DNA of 64,000 bases from Sisyra terminalis (Eukaryota; Arthropoda; Insecta; Neuroptera; Sisyridae): assembly GCA_958496175.1 (NCBI GenBank), contig OY292275.1:39571701-39635700 (forward strand). The letters are read 5' to 3'. Positions 1-12,023 of the stretch are shown one piece after another. The first letter of the stretch is position 1; every line of letters starts with the position of its first letter. The notes below the pieces were generated by a model. That model did no database searches. It was given only the letters and a program-made list of their open reading frames with translations, and was not told the DNA's origin. The position numbers and the translations under genes were made by a program.

Positions 1-3000
1 TCGAAAGAATAAACACTAAAACTTCATGCTGCGGTGATCATTATTTGGAATAATATATTGAGTTAAAATTTTGTTAGACTATCTAAATAAATACGAGAAC
101 AGCTGTGATATCATCGTCAAGCGAAAACGATGACGCTAGATTTGGATTTTATGTATCGTCCAATATTTTATGGGACCATATCTCTTTACTAGATACTTGT
201 AAACATTATATCCGGCTACTCAAACAACCAGGCAGATAAAACATTTAAACAAGCTGACAAATACTTTCCACATGAAACGATGAGGGGTTTCCATACATAA
301 GTACTTGGTTGTCCACAAATAAAGGAAACTCTCTGTATTTATGCGTTATTAATTGTTTTGCTTATAAAACCAATACTTAATGGATATTTATCAATATATT
401 TATATAAGTTAAGGTATATTTATGATAACTTTTACCAAAGCTTATAATTAAAACTTATGATTAAGTAGGTATGCTTTCAACTCTTAAGGCTTTCAACGCC
501 CTCGTGTCGTTTTTCATATTTACAAATTGTAAACCAATAAATAAAAATCATAATCATATAAGTTAACAATTAAATGTTACTTGAAGATATTCTTTCACAC
601 TGACCCTAAAATTTTGATATTAATTAAATGCGAAGGTATTAAATAATTACTTTACAATCATTTAAAATTCTTATTAAAAATATAAACATAATATTTACAA
701 AAAAGAAAGAAGTAAATTTAAAAAAAATACAAAGACTTATTTCAATCTACACTAATTTTGGTTTATTATTAATCTAGGAAAGAAACCAATAGAAATACCA
801 ATCAATGTATGTTTGGGTCAACTAATCGGTGTAATTGTATATCAAAGGATACTTTAAATTTCAGGAACTTCACATCAAAAGGCCATGTATGCACCTAGTT
901 GAAATATGATTAAAATCTTTTACTTAGCTCGATTTATAAGTGTCATTTTCTTCAAACAGAAACGTTTTCTACGATTACTGTTAAAGAATTAATGTTTACA
1001 CCAAAGCAACACATTTTTTTTTGGTTTTCTATCCTTTGAACATTTGCACTAACTATGAAAAAGAAACTACAGTACATCCAATAAATCCAATAAACTATTT
1101 TAAATTCAAATATCTAAATATAGTTTTGAAAAATCCATCATGACTTTTTTATTGGTAAAAAGCTCCCTTTTTTAATTCTGAAGCTTTCTTTGCAAAATTA
1201 AAGATTGAGTGATAGAAAATGTTTTAAAGAACCTACAGTATTGAAAGGCTAAGGATATTTATAAGGTTTTAAAAGGATTTTTGAAGTTTTTTGTTTGTTT
1301 ATGGTTATACTTGTTTTATTTGTATTAATAATTATGTTGTAAGAATTGTTATGTGTTTATTTTTTCAAAGATACAAAGCTTTTAATCTTCCTCTACAAAC
1401 TCCGAAAATTTTTTTGTACCTCTTTGTATACACGTAATTACTTATATACTTATTTCTGAAATAAAAGTTTTATATTGTTCACGGCTTTTTATTGCTATAA
1501 TAAAAGGATAAAAGCTGCGGCAAGTAAGAAATTGCCTGCTAGAATTGTAGATTTTATATTATACAACCTACTGTACATTTTAGCCTAAAGGTTGCAACTA
1601 TTTTTTGAATTTAATATACTTTTTTTCATATTAGTGACTAATGAATTGATAATAGTTAATGAATAGTATTTTCATTCAATTTAGTTGATTGCAAGCAATC
1701 AATTCTGTTTATTTAGTACTATAAGTTATATGCAAATATATACGCTTTCTCGGTTTTATTTCAACTATACTTTCTTGTACTTAAAAAAAATTCTTCCGGT
1801 ACATTTTCGTATATATTTTTCCTTAAAACTGTTGGGGTTCTACAATATTGCTATTTCTATGCAATAACCACTACCCATATTAATTGATGAAAAATAAAAA
1901 ATTGGAACATTAATGGTATTAATGATATTAATCGAGTTTTCATGCAAAAATATATTTTAGAAAAGACTATTTTGAAGAATTATCATTTTACAGTTAAATT
2001 CCTTAAACAAAAAATTAAAAACTTAATTGAAATTGATTAGAATTATTTCGTTTAATTTAAATTCAAAATCAAAACTAAATCCTTCAAAAATTTACTTATG
2101 TAAATTTTTATTACAGTATTGGTCATTTTAACACCCACTGAACAAGAAAATAAGAAATGCCCACCTAATCTTCTGCGAGAAACATTGACATATTGAACAA
2201 AATACAATGATTTGTATCAAAGATAATCATAAATTTTACTGACGATATATTTTTCGAAATATTGACACTTTAAAGTGGTTAAGAAATTTAAAAAGTCTTC
2301 TAGAATAAATTATTTATGCTTGTTTTGAATATGATTTTGTCTAGGTGATAACAATTCCTGAAATATCATTGGTTAATTTTGCAACAATGTTTGTGAATAA
2401 CAGAACTTTAAACTTTTCAGGAAGATATATTGATTTTTAAAAATTTAACTTTTTCTATCTCCAACGAACACTTTCAAGTAGAAACAAGTATTGTTTAAGT
2501 TTTCATTTTCAATTCTTGACTTAAATGCAATTTAGTGCATGTATGTTGAACTTACGGTGATACTATCAATATATAAAAACTTTATTCAGAGCATAAGGGA
2601 AATATTAAGAGAAAATTAAATGTATTATAATACAAACAACGTAAAGTATTAACTTCACGATTCAATATTTTTAAATTATTTTTTATACTGCACGGTTGAT
2701 AGTATTATTAAAATATTAATTAATTACAAAATCAATCTACTGTTTTAATGTTTTTCAGTCTTTGTTGTGTTTTAAACAATAAGTTTGAAAATTTAATTAA
2801 AAGCAATAGTAAATGTTAATTTATAATAATTAGCTGTGCAAATTAAAATCATTACATAACTTCGTAATATTTACAAAATTTTCAACAAAATCAGTGTTCG
2901 AAACAATTTAAATGAAGAAAATAAATAATTGCATTTGTAATTCTTCCGTAACGGAACCGTTTCCACCTAAAATGTATATCTATATTTTTAAAAACATGAA

Positions 3001-3020
3001 ATGAATTTCTCTTATTGCAG
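1..3020. other. AT-rich non-coding DNA, probably intron upstream of the PPP1R14-like exons
   Basis: No recognisable coding exon, RNA gene or transposon end was found here on either strand. The only open frames are short, AT-driven and lack family resemblance. Because the first PPP1R14-like exon (3021) starts with a clean acceptor and carries only the C-terminal part of the protein, this stretch is most simply the preceding intron of that gene. That is inference: no upstream exon was seen. Confidence 0.5.
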
Positions 3021-3321
3021 GTTGCAGACCCTAATGGCTGTGAAGTAGATGTGGACATTGATGAACTGTTAGACATGGACAACGATGAACAACGTCGAAG
3101 ACATTTACAAGTATGTAACTAAAACTTAATACTTGAAGAAAGAATTTTTTAATCTTTTGTTTTTTTTAGGAATTGCTCATTGATGCCAAAAAATCAAGCA
3201 ATGACGTAAAAGTAAGTTATTAATTAAAAGAAAATAATTATAATCAAAATTTTCTATAATTTTTTTTTCACTTTTTCAGAGGTTCATCAACGATCTCTTA
3301 GCCAAAGCGAAGACACTCTAA
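3021..3321 (+). CDS. PPP1R14: PPP1R14/CPI-17-type protein phosphatase 1 inhibitor, C-terminal exons
   Basis: Three exons join in one frame: 3021-3110, 3170-3211 and 3280-3321, with TAA at 3319-3321. Acceptors are TTGCAG, TTTTAG and TTTCAG; donors are CAA|GTATGT and AAA|GTAAGT. They encode 57 residues. The start carries the acidic stretch VDIDELLDMDNDEQRRR, followed by ELLIDAKK and an ending in FINDLLAKAKTL. This order matches the C-terminal half of the PPP1R14 family (CPI-17, PHI-1; Drosophila CG17124-like). These are small cytosolic proteins that inhibit the PP1 catalytic subunit, most strongly when phosphorylated on a conserved threonine. That threonine lies in the N-terminal part, which is outside the window, so this is a partial gene and I cannot say whether the inhibitory site is intact. 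The next gene, Sly1, lies 3.8 kb downstream on the same strand. Which paralogue this is remains open. Confidence 0.85.
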
Positions 3322-4200
3322 TTAAAAAATAATGTTTATGTGCCAGTGACAAAAATGCCAAGAACTTTAAGTTCGTTGCTTGCCGTTAGCGTTTTTTAAT
3401 CAACGTAAAAGGATCCAACTCCTCGGAGGCAACGCATTTTTTCATTCAACAACTTGGGATTAACAAAAATTTAAAATAAAATTCCAAGATGTTCTTACAA
3501 TAAAAACATCGACATAATTTAATAATAATAGTTTAGTTATGTTAATTTTACGAAGTCGTTGTCGTTTTTTCTTTCTTTTTTAGTTTTTACGAACGTTACT
3601 TTAATAATTTTGTTTCCTGTTCAAAAGATACGGAACACATTTATATTATTTTAACGTTTTAGAGTTAATATTTTTTATGATTTAATATATATAAATAATT
3701 AATTTTAAACGGTTTCTCAATTTATTGTTAGTAATGCTAGTTCTATTAATAGTTCTCAAATACGTGAGCGATTTTAAATATTCTGTAACATAAATGTACT
3801 GTAATATATCATATTTATACCTGTGGCATGTTTTTATTATTGTTTGATAGCAATTTAAAAGAATAAAACGATAATGTGAAATAATCAGTAGTGATATAAT
3901 TACGTAATAATACAATTAATTACGAGTATAGATTTGCTGGTGATATATCGAAAATTACATTGTGTACAATGAATTTGGTCTATTAATCCAAATATTTTAA
4001 AAAGGAAAAGCAAAACGTAGTACATTATGCTATGCTTTATTGCACACACAACGCAGTTTTGTATTTGATACTTTCGACGAAAAAGCGAGAAAACTGTATA
4101 AATCTCACACATTCATAAATTTTTTCCTCTCTGTGTAGCATTTAGTATGATTGTGCATATCTCGAATTTGTGATAGGAATAAATAATAAAACTTTCAATC
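3322..4200 (+). other. Likely 3' UTR of the PPP1R14-like gene with candidate polyadenylation signals
   Basis: After the stop codon there is no further coding sequence. AATAAA occurs at 3475-3480 and 3499-3504, and twice at 4178-4190 just before a T-rich run. The mRNA could therefore end near 3.5 kb or near 4.2 kb. Which signal is used cannot be told from sequence alone. The minus-strand open frames at 3682-4112 are AT-driven shadows. Confidence 0.45.
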
Positions 4201-6940
4201 CTTTTTTTTTTTACTTTTTGATTAATTTGTAAAATTTCGGTAGGTTATATTTTTCTAATTTTGCAAGTTATTTTATCAAATTACATTTTCATTAGTTCTT
4301 GGTTCAATTAATAAAAACAACTCAGAGATTTGAAAGCGTTATTCATTAAAACTTCTTGTGTATTTGCTGCCAAAATTTAACCGTACGTTTTATTAGTACC
4401 AATACATTAATAAATATGTAACTATGCCTTGATGTGCAATTAGAAAAACATTTTATACAAAATTATTAAAATAAATTCAAAAAGTATTATAATTTACAAT
4501 AAATATAGATATGTATTTTTAGGAGGCTCAAATGTGTACATCGAAGATGATATTTTTTTTATGTTGTAACACACAAAAGGTGTAACTTACAAATTATAAT
4601 CTAAATAATAAAATAAAACTATGATCTTCAATTGGATATTTTTGACAATTTTAAATGCATACTAAATTTAATGCATTGAATTCGATTTCAAAAATTTGTA
4701 AAATTTGGAAATTCTTATTTTATTTTAAAGAAACATTTAGCGCCACATCAATAGGTGTGTATCCACTGTTATGCATGGTTGTATTGGGTTAAGTATTTTG
4801 ATCTGAAAAGTATAATCTTTTATAGATGATTTCTAATAAATGAAAACAGAATGTATACAAATTGTATGTGTTTATTTTTTTTCCTTAATAATTAATCCTG
4901 ATTTAATCTTTATCCTGAAATTTCATCTTTAAGAAGCAACATTTCTTTTTACGTGATTTTGATAATACTATAATGAATCATGCCGTGCAAGGCCGTCAAA
5001 GTTAGTGTACGAAAGTCGCTTTATCTGGAAACTGTAAATGCTTGGAAAAAATTAGAATACAATTGGAAGAAAAAACCTTTTTAAATTATCATTTAAATAA
5101 GACTGTTACAAATTAATTATATATTATCTTGTTAAAATAGTGCATCAATTTACAATTTGCTAAAAATATTTTTTTTTCATAATTTAAAAAAGGTATATAG
5201 TTTTTATAGTTTGTAATCCAGTGATGATATATGAAGATATGTGTAGCATTACACTATGTGAAACCAGACAAAACTATTCAAAAAGCGATACTTCAAAGGA
5301 TATTGTTAGGCAACGAATGATACACAAAAATCGTGAATTAAGAGTCTCTATGGCTAGTAACTTTAGCTTGTAAACTCATCAAACTCACATTGAGTTTGAA
5401 ATTCAAGGAGAACTGCTAACAAAAAAAAATAATATATTCAACATCAAAGATGCGAGTATACATTATCCTTTAAAAAATATATTTTTTGACGTGTTCGGCT
5501 TTTCTTTTGAAGTTGAACAGCATCAGTAAATATCTAAATATCTATTAGTGTTCTTGTTGTCTTATCAACGACTTAGTTCACATTACATTTACATAGAAAA
5601 TATTGTTTCTTTTTAAGCATGTGGCAATATGTGTTGGTTGTGCAATGTAGGCAACAATGTTTCAAATTTTTTGAAATGAAAATTCTAGTCAAAAATTCCC
5701 CATTTTCTTACTTTTTTGTATTCAACGATCTGTAAGTTGAAAACAGATTCATTATGTCTTCAAGAAAATCATGACAATTTCATCCTAACTTCTTTGCAGC
5801 TTTAGAAAGGAGAAAAGAACATTTATACAAAAAGTATGTAGATGAGTATTTGGTAGTAGAGGTGAATTGAAGGGAAATTCATCAAATTTAATTTAACTAG
5901 CATATGTAAGTACACATAAATATGCAATATTACATTATAATATTAACAGTACAACATTAACACATATCTAAGTGTCAGTTGTTAATATGGCGAATTTGAG
6001 ACATGAAGAATTCAATGGATTGATAGTAAAGTTATTGTTAAAATGAAATATTAGACGTAGAGTATTTTAAGTTAGCATTAGCACAATATAGTTTTACTAA
6101 ATACCTACAAGTCAATCGCTAATTGACTAGTAAGAAGGGCAAACAGGCGTCGTAAGGGTTTGTAAGCAACACGAGTAGAGGTAAAGTTTCCTAGTATATT
6201 GATATAATAATAGGTGTACATGTTATTTCTTAAGTAAATATTTTTGACTTCTATTTTTAGTAAAAATATTATTTAAATTTTTAAAGCTTTTCTCTTTAAA
6301 CACATACGAAACAATATTTAATTTGATTTATTTTTGGTTCACGTTTTCTTATATTATCTAGTTTTAGTTTTTTGCATTAATTTTTTTAAAACTTCCCAAA
6401 AGGATGTTTTTGAGATATTTAAAACATAGATTTGACAATTTTTTTTCAAAAAAGTATTTTTCAGAAAATGATTATAAGGCTTGGTTATTACAACTAACTA
6501 TCAAGTTAATAAGATATTTAGGATATATACGTCTGTGTATTGTATACTCTTCTGATGATATTCTGATTCTTATGATATCTTCTGATAATTTTATAAAACT
6601 ATTTTCAGTCAAATATTTTTTGTAAACTTATTCTGCATTACATAATAAACTGCCAATAAGTATAAATTTTCTTCTTTGATCGACCTTCAAAAGAATATAC
6701 CTAACTCAAAGAAAATCGTCTTCCTTTTAGTAGGTAGAATTATGCATTTTTCGAAGGATTAAAATGTTTTAGCATCTTTCAATATTTAATTTCACTTACT
6801 CTACACTAAAATTACAAACCTCAAATTAGAAAGATTAGGAGTAGTGTAATTTTTATTATTCATTGTTGCCATCGTTGTCATTATTACATCAGCTATACTT
6901 AATTGTTATAATTTTAAACTATTTCTATTTAATGCTCAAT
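4201..6940. other. Intergenic AT-rich DNA between the PPP1R14-like gene and Sly1
   Basis: I see no exon, RNA gene or transposon terminus that I can support. A direct repeat of TCTTCTGAT occurs within 6548-6585. The 73-codon open frame at 6404-6625 has a simple, AT-biased composition and no family resemblance. Confidence 0.5.
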
Positions 6941-7108
6941 CGGTATTAGCCGGTAAGTTAGAGTTGCTCAATTACCAACAATGTTCTCTGCAATGTTCTG
7001 CAGGCAGTTCCAAGTTGTCAAAATTGAGTGAAGTAAAGCGAGATAATATAAGAATATTTTGAGTTTGTTTTTAATTATATTCAGTGATAAAATTTAACTT
7101 TAATAAAA
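6941..7108 (+). promoter_or_regulatory. Probable Sly1 promoter and 5' UTR
   Basis: This slightly GC-richer stretch directly precedes the Sly1 start codon at 7109. It includes a short duplication of CAATGTTCT and no upstream ATG in the last 50 bases. There is no clear TATA box at a fitting distance, as is usual for a housekeeping gene. The transcription start is not defined by the sequence; the call rests on position only. Confidence 0.35.
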
Positions 7109-10100
7109 ATGACGACTCTAAAAGAACGTCAAATAAGTATGTTTAAATTTCCCTATTGTTTTTTGAAAAATAATTACTGTACTTATTTTATATTTTCTTA
7201 ATTTCAGATTCTATTAAAGAAATGCTGAATTTTGGCCCAAATTTTAATAAATTTGGTTCGGCAGAACCAGTTTGGAAAATTTTAATTTATGATCGTGTCG
7301 GACAAGACATAATATCTCCTTTAATATCAATTAAAGAACTGCGAGAACTTGGAGTTACATTACATGTGTAATAATACAAAGATTTGAAAGTGACACGTAT
7401 TCGAATTATAGTTGCATCAAATTTTCAGATTGTTGCATTCGGATCGAGATTCTATACCTGAAGTGCCTGCAATTTATTTCTGTGCTCCGACTGCGGAAAA
7501 TATGGGTCGCATACATCAAGATTTTCAAAATCATTTATATGATAGTTATTACTTGAATTTTATTTCACCAATACCTAGGGAGCGACTTGAAGATTTAGCT
7601 ACTTCGGCTCTAGAAAATAATTGTGTCGCCAATGTTGCAAAAGTATATTTCAATAATTATATTGACGTTAACGTCTGATCTTTTCAAAGTCCAAATTTAA
7701 CAACGGAGTATTATAAAAGAAACCTAAATTAATCAAAAGTTAAGAACACTAGTAATCGAGGGTTTTCTTCGTTTTGACAAAAATGAAGATTGAAAGATTT
7801 CTGTACAAACCATATAAAAAAATGTCACAGGTATACTTCACACCTATACAATTTGGCAACGTCTCTTTCTCTGTCTTGTTAATTCAATGGTGCGTTTGAT
7901 CGTATCGTTGAATTTTCCCTTAGGTCATTAAAATTTGATTATCGCCGATTAATTTGCGAATTGAATCAAAAATAAAAAAGAATGAGACATTGTTAGATAG
8001 TGACTTTTATAAAAGCTAATTGTACCAATTCTGATATTTGGGGGGATTAACTGCATGTGGATTAATTTACATATGTTATTAATGCTTCTGAGCAATACGA
8101 ATTTTGTATATAATGTACATTTGGGCTTTTTAATCCTCTACTTCCTGTTTTCTTAGTTTGTTTTATAATAGTTCTTTGTCAAATGTTGGCCACGAAAAGA
8201 CTAGATGTTCCGCAACCAACTACAATAATCCTTTTGTCGTAGGTTTTTGATCAATATTTGAATTTTATTTCTTTGGAGGATGATTTTTTTATTTTGAAGC
8301 ATCAGTATAGTGAGAATTTGTCCTACTATGGTAACAATTTGTCCTTAAAATATATCTGATTTTAACAAAAAATTATTTTAGCAATCAACAAGGGAGATTT
8401 GAAAGATACAGAAATGGATTCTATTATTGATACACTTGTTGATAGTTTATTTTCTGTGTGCGTTACACTTGGTAAAAACTTTTTCTAAATAATTGCGTCA
8501 AATCTTGTAAGACTATTATAATTTTTTTTTCAAATAGGGAACATTCCAGTTATAAGGAGTCAAAAAGGAAATGCCGCTGAAATGGTGGCTAAAAAATTAG
8601 ATAAGAAATTAAGAGCCAACGTTTTTGACGCTCGAAACAATTTGTTTAATTTGAATCCGAGAGAGGTAAATTTATCTATAAAAACTTTAAACTTTTTAAA
8701 GTGCTTATTAAGAAAATTTGTATTACAACTTTAGTTTTGATATTTATTTTGTAGGTCGGAAGCTTTTCATTCCACCGTCCTTTATTAATTATTTTGGACC
8801 GAAATGTCGATATAGCAACTCCATTACATCACACGTGGACATATCAAGCATTAGCGCATGATGTCTTAAATCTTTCGTTAAATCGAGTTGTAGTTGAAGA
8901 CTCCGAGCCAGTTGGTGGTGTTCGTAGCAAAAATCGAGTATGCGATTTAGATTCAAGAGATAAATTTTGGAGCACACATAAAGGGTCCCCGTTTCCTACA
9001 GTGGCTGAAGCCATTCAAGAGGAGCTGGAAACTTATCGAGCATCTGAAGAAGAAGTTAAACGACTAAAAACTTCAATGGGAATTGACAATGAATCGGATG
9101 TAGCGATGTCAATGGTTTCAGACAATACCGCTAGACTGACGTCAGCAGTCAATTCATTACCACAATTAATTGAGAAAAAACGATTAATTGACATGCACAC
9201 TACAATTGCAACTGGTTAATATTTTAATAATATCTTAAGTTTTTTTGTAAAAGTTGTATATTTTACAATCAAATAATTTTAGGAATTCTAAACTGCATTA
9301 AATCAAGACGTTTGGACACCTTCTTTGAATTTGAAGAAAAAATAATGAGCAAAAGTACATTGGATAAAAGTTTAATAGAATTTATCTCAGATCCAACTGC
9401 AGGAACGCCAGAAGACAAAATGCGTTTATTCATTATTTATTACATATGCTCTCCATCAATAACAGATGCTGAATATAGCAAATATGAGGCAGCTTTAGAA
9501 TCAGCGGGATGCAATCTTGCTCCAATGATATATATTAAAAGATGGAAGTTAGTTTCAAAATATTTATTATTTTTTTATTCATTGCCAATGTTTATGTTTC
9601 AAGGAGTTATACCAGAATGTTTTTGAACCCTAATCAATACGAAGGCGGTGGAACTAAAACTGTTAGTATGTTTTCAAAATTGGTATCTCAAGGTTCATCG
9701 TTTGTTATGGAAGGTGTAAAAAATCTTGTTGTAAAAAGACATGTACGTATTTGAAATCGAAGTTTATACTCTCCTTTTACACTTGTTTTTATTTTAGAAC
9801 TTGCCAGTTACAAAAATTGTAGATCAATTAATGGAAATGAAAACTTCTGAAAAGGATGATTATTTATATTTGGATCCAAAACAGCTGAAAGCTGTTGAGA
9901 CTCCTCGAAATAAGCAATCTTTTCAAGATGCTATTGTATTTGTGATTGGAGGTGGAAATTACATTGAATATCAAAATCTTGTTGATTATACAAAGGTATT
10001 ACATTTGGTTTATTTTATTTTACTATTTAAGTGACATAATATATCGTTTGGCAGCAAAAAAATGGAGCTGGTCATAATAGACGCATAATTTATGGAGCCT

Positions 10101-10165
10101 CAACGTTAAATTCCGCTCAACAATTTCTGAAACAACTTTCCCTACTTGGTGAAGAGATACATTAG
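7109..10165 (+). CDS. Scfd1: Sly1/SCFD1, Sec1/Munc18-family vesicle-fusion protein, complete, 11 exons
   Basis: Sly1 (SCFD1; Drosophila Slh) binds the N-peptide and SNARE bundle of syntaxin 5/Sed5 and promotes fusion of vesicles in ER-Golgi traffic. Exons: 7109-7136, 7208-7367, 7429-7642, 8243-8330, 8382-8471, 8538-8665, 8755-9214, 9283-9547, 9604-9742, 9798-9995, 10055-10165. They sum to 1881 bp, giving 626 residues, close to the usual 640. All introns are GT-AG and the frame holds across every junction. Conserved marks include LLHSDRD (about residue 64), YDSYYLNFISP, DRNVDIATPLHHTWTYQA (about 251-268), STLDKSLIEFISDP, TPEDKMRLF (431-439) and IVFVIGGGNYIEYQNLVDY near 570-588. The start is the first ATG ahead of the conserved LKERQ segment. 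Introns are 51-89 bp except intron 3 (600 bp). Intron 7 has the atypical donor G|GTTAAT. No defect was seen, so the gene looks functional. Confidence 0.95.
7643..8242 (+). other. Sly1 intron 3, the only long intron of the gene
   Basis: The donor is AAA|GTATAT and the acceptor TCGTAG. Splicing joins residues NVAK to VFDQYLNF, which is the conserved order in Sly1. Reading through the donor instead reaches a stop within 12 codons (7676-7678), so intron retention would truncate the protein at about 145 residues. I found no exon or transposon inside it. Confidence 0.8.
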
Positions 10166-11785
10166 AAGTATAAGTGCTAAAATGTTAAATGATATATTAA
10201 ATAATAAGATATGCATATTGTATCTTTAATATTATATCATATAAATAATATATTTCTATTATTTACTCTGACTTTGATTTATAATTTTCCTAGTTTTTCT
10301 TTTTTACAAAGAGTTATTTGTTTGGTATTTTACACCTCTGCTTTGTCTATCTAATATAACTTGGATAACAAGGATAAATTGTTTTAAAACTTATTGTATT
10401 TGCATTTCACTAACCCAAAAGTTTTAGCTCAGTACTAATTCTTATAAAAAATGATAAGACTTTCTATTAAAATTTTAAGGTGATACTATTTTGTGGTAAA
10501 ATATTTTAGAAAAGTTATAAATATAATCTTTGTTTGAAAATTTAGAGTTGAAATATATCAGCTTCTTTACACTGTTCTTAACTCTCGTTTCACGCAATAA
10601 TTTGCTTTGTAATTGTCAAATAATAAAAAACGATTTAATATACTTTTGAAATTTTTAATTAAACTCTTATTGGTGCATTTTAAACTACGATATCTTTCAA
10701 TTTTCGTGTATCACGTACAACAACGAAAAACTGTTCGAAGCAATCTTCAAACTACTCAATATCAATACAATTAGAAGTCATTAAAGTTATTACTTAAATG
10801 TATTTTAAAAGCAATGATTTCAAAAGGCCTTTTTTAACAGGGTTATTTACAATCTAATCTATAAACACCTCAAATAACATCAAAAACTTTGCTATACTTC
10901 GACTAACACAATTTAATTATTTTTTTCTATATTTTAGTGTTAATTGGAAGTTTTATCTATTTTTATGATTTAATAATTACACTCATCCAGCCGAAGATAA
11001 ATTTAATTGCTTCTTCCCTGCAACCGTAGTCCAGCTTATAATAAACTTATGTAGTTAGACCAGTTAGACTATACAGGATGTAGGGATACGTCGTTAAATC
11101 TACTCATAGGTATAAGTAATTATTCCAATATTAATGGCTATAAATGACGACCTCATACAGTATGATCGAAAAACTTTGGATATTCAAATATTCATCGATG
11201 TGTTTTTCGATCGCATTTAAAGACGCGTTGCATAACATCAGTTACAATGTTTAAAAAAATTCAAAAACATCTGGAGTCATGATCATTATCATTGTTTCTA
11301 TGTGTGGTTAAAAATGGTAGCTACTTTCCTCGAAATTAATTTTAGTTCTTTTTAAATAAAAAGTTACCTAAAAATAACAATGATTTCGCTATGAGCTTTT
11401 TGTCGTCTTTAAACAGTTCTTAAAAAAAGTACTTCAAAATTTTATCAATGTTAGTTTGTTAATTATAATCATAATTTTACAACTTTTTCTCATTATTTTT
11501 AATTTTCTTTTTAACAAGCTTAATGAAACACAATTGACAAAGCAAATACAATCTCTTAAATACTTCCATCGAAAATAATATGAACATCCACAGAGGTGTA
11601 GATACATTGCTTATGTAGTATTCTAATGTAATGTAGGTAATTCCATGATCCCCTGTACATTAACAAAAATTATTAAAACGCCTATTTTATATGTATTCAT
11701 AACGTGAGAAGAGAAGAGACATATGATAACTATTTGGGTCCAGATATCGTAACTATAACATGAACCAATGACCATTGGACACTCT
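10166..11785. other. Sly1 3' flank and gene-free AT-rich DNA
   Basis: There is no canonical AATAAA soon after the Sly1 stop. AT-rich variants such as TATAAA near 10240 could serve as the polyadenylation signal. Beyond that I see nothing I can identify. Confidence 0.4.
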
Positions 11786-12023
11786 TGAACCCTTAACTTG
11801 GCAGAATTTTATTTTTTCGAATATAAAAATAATATTCATAGCACTTAACTTTAATGACCCAAGGGGTCTAGAAAAAAAAAATAAAAAAAACTTAATTTGT
11901 TTCCGAAACTAAGAAATGGCCTAAATATTCTTAAAAAAATATGGTTTCGCTTAAAAATAATAACACTAGATTTTTTTTAATTCTGGTGTATCTCTACAGA
12001 TACACTAACAAGAAAAGGGTTAA
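11786..12023. repeat. Possible piggyBac-like MITE
   Basis: The left edge reads TTGAACCCTTAACTTGG. The right edge, read on the minus strand, is TTAACCCTTTTCTTG. Both resemble the TTAA-CCC(T)TT ends of piggyBac-like elements. The left TTAA is degraded to TTGA and the inner sequences match poorly, so this is a weak call based only on the ends. Confidence 0.2.

Noticed and set aside
7412..7678. Open frame of 88 codons starting at 7412
   Set aside because: Its first codon is TTG inside an intron and its last 12 codons lie in intron 3. The real coding part is Sly1 exon 3 (7429-7642).
8789..8977. Minus-strand open frame across Sly1 exon 7
   Set aside because: It is a shadow of the strongly conserved plus-strand Sly1 frame.
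9604..9620. Alternative acceptor ACCAG at 9615 for Sly1 exon 9
   Set aside because: It also keeps the frame, but the acceptor at 9603 restores the conserved WKSYT segment and is the better fit.
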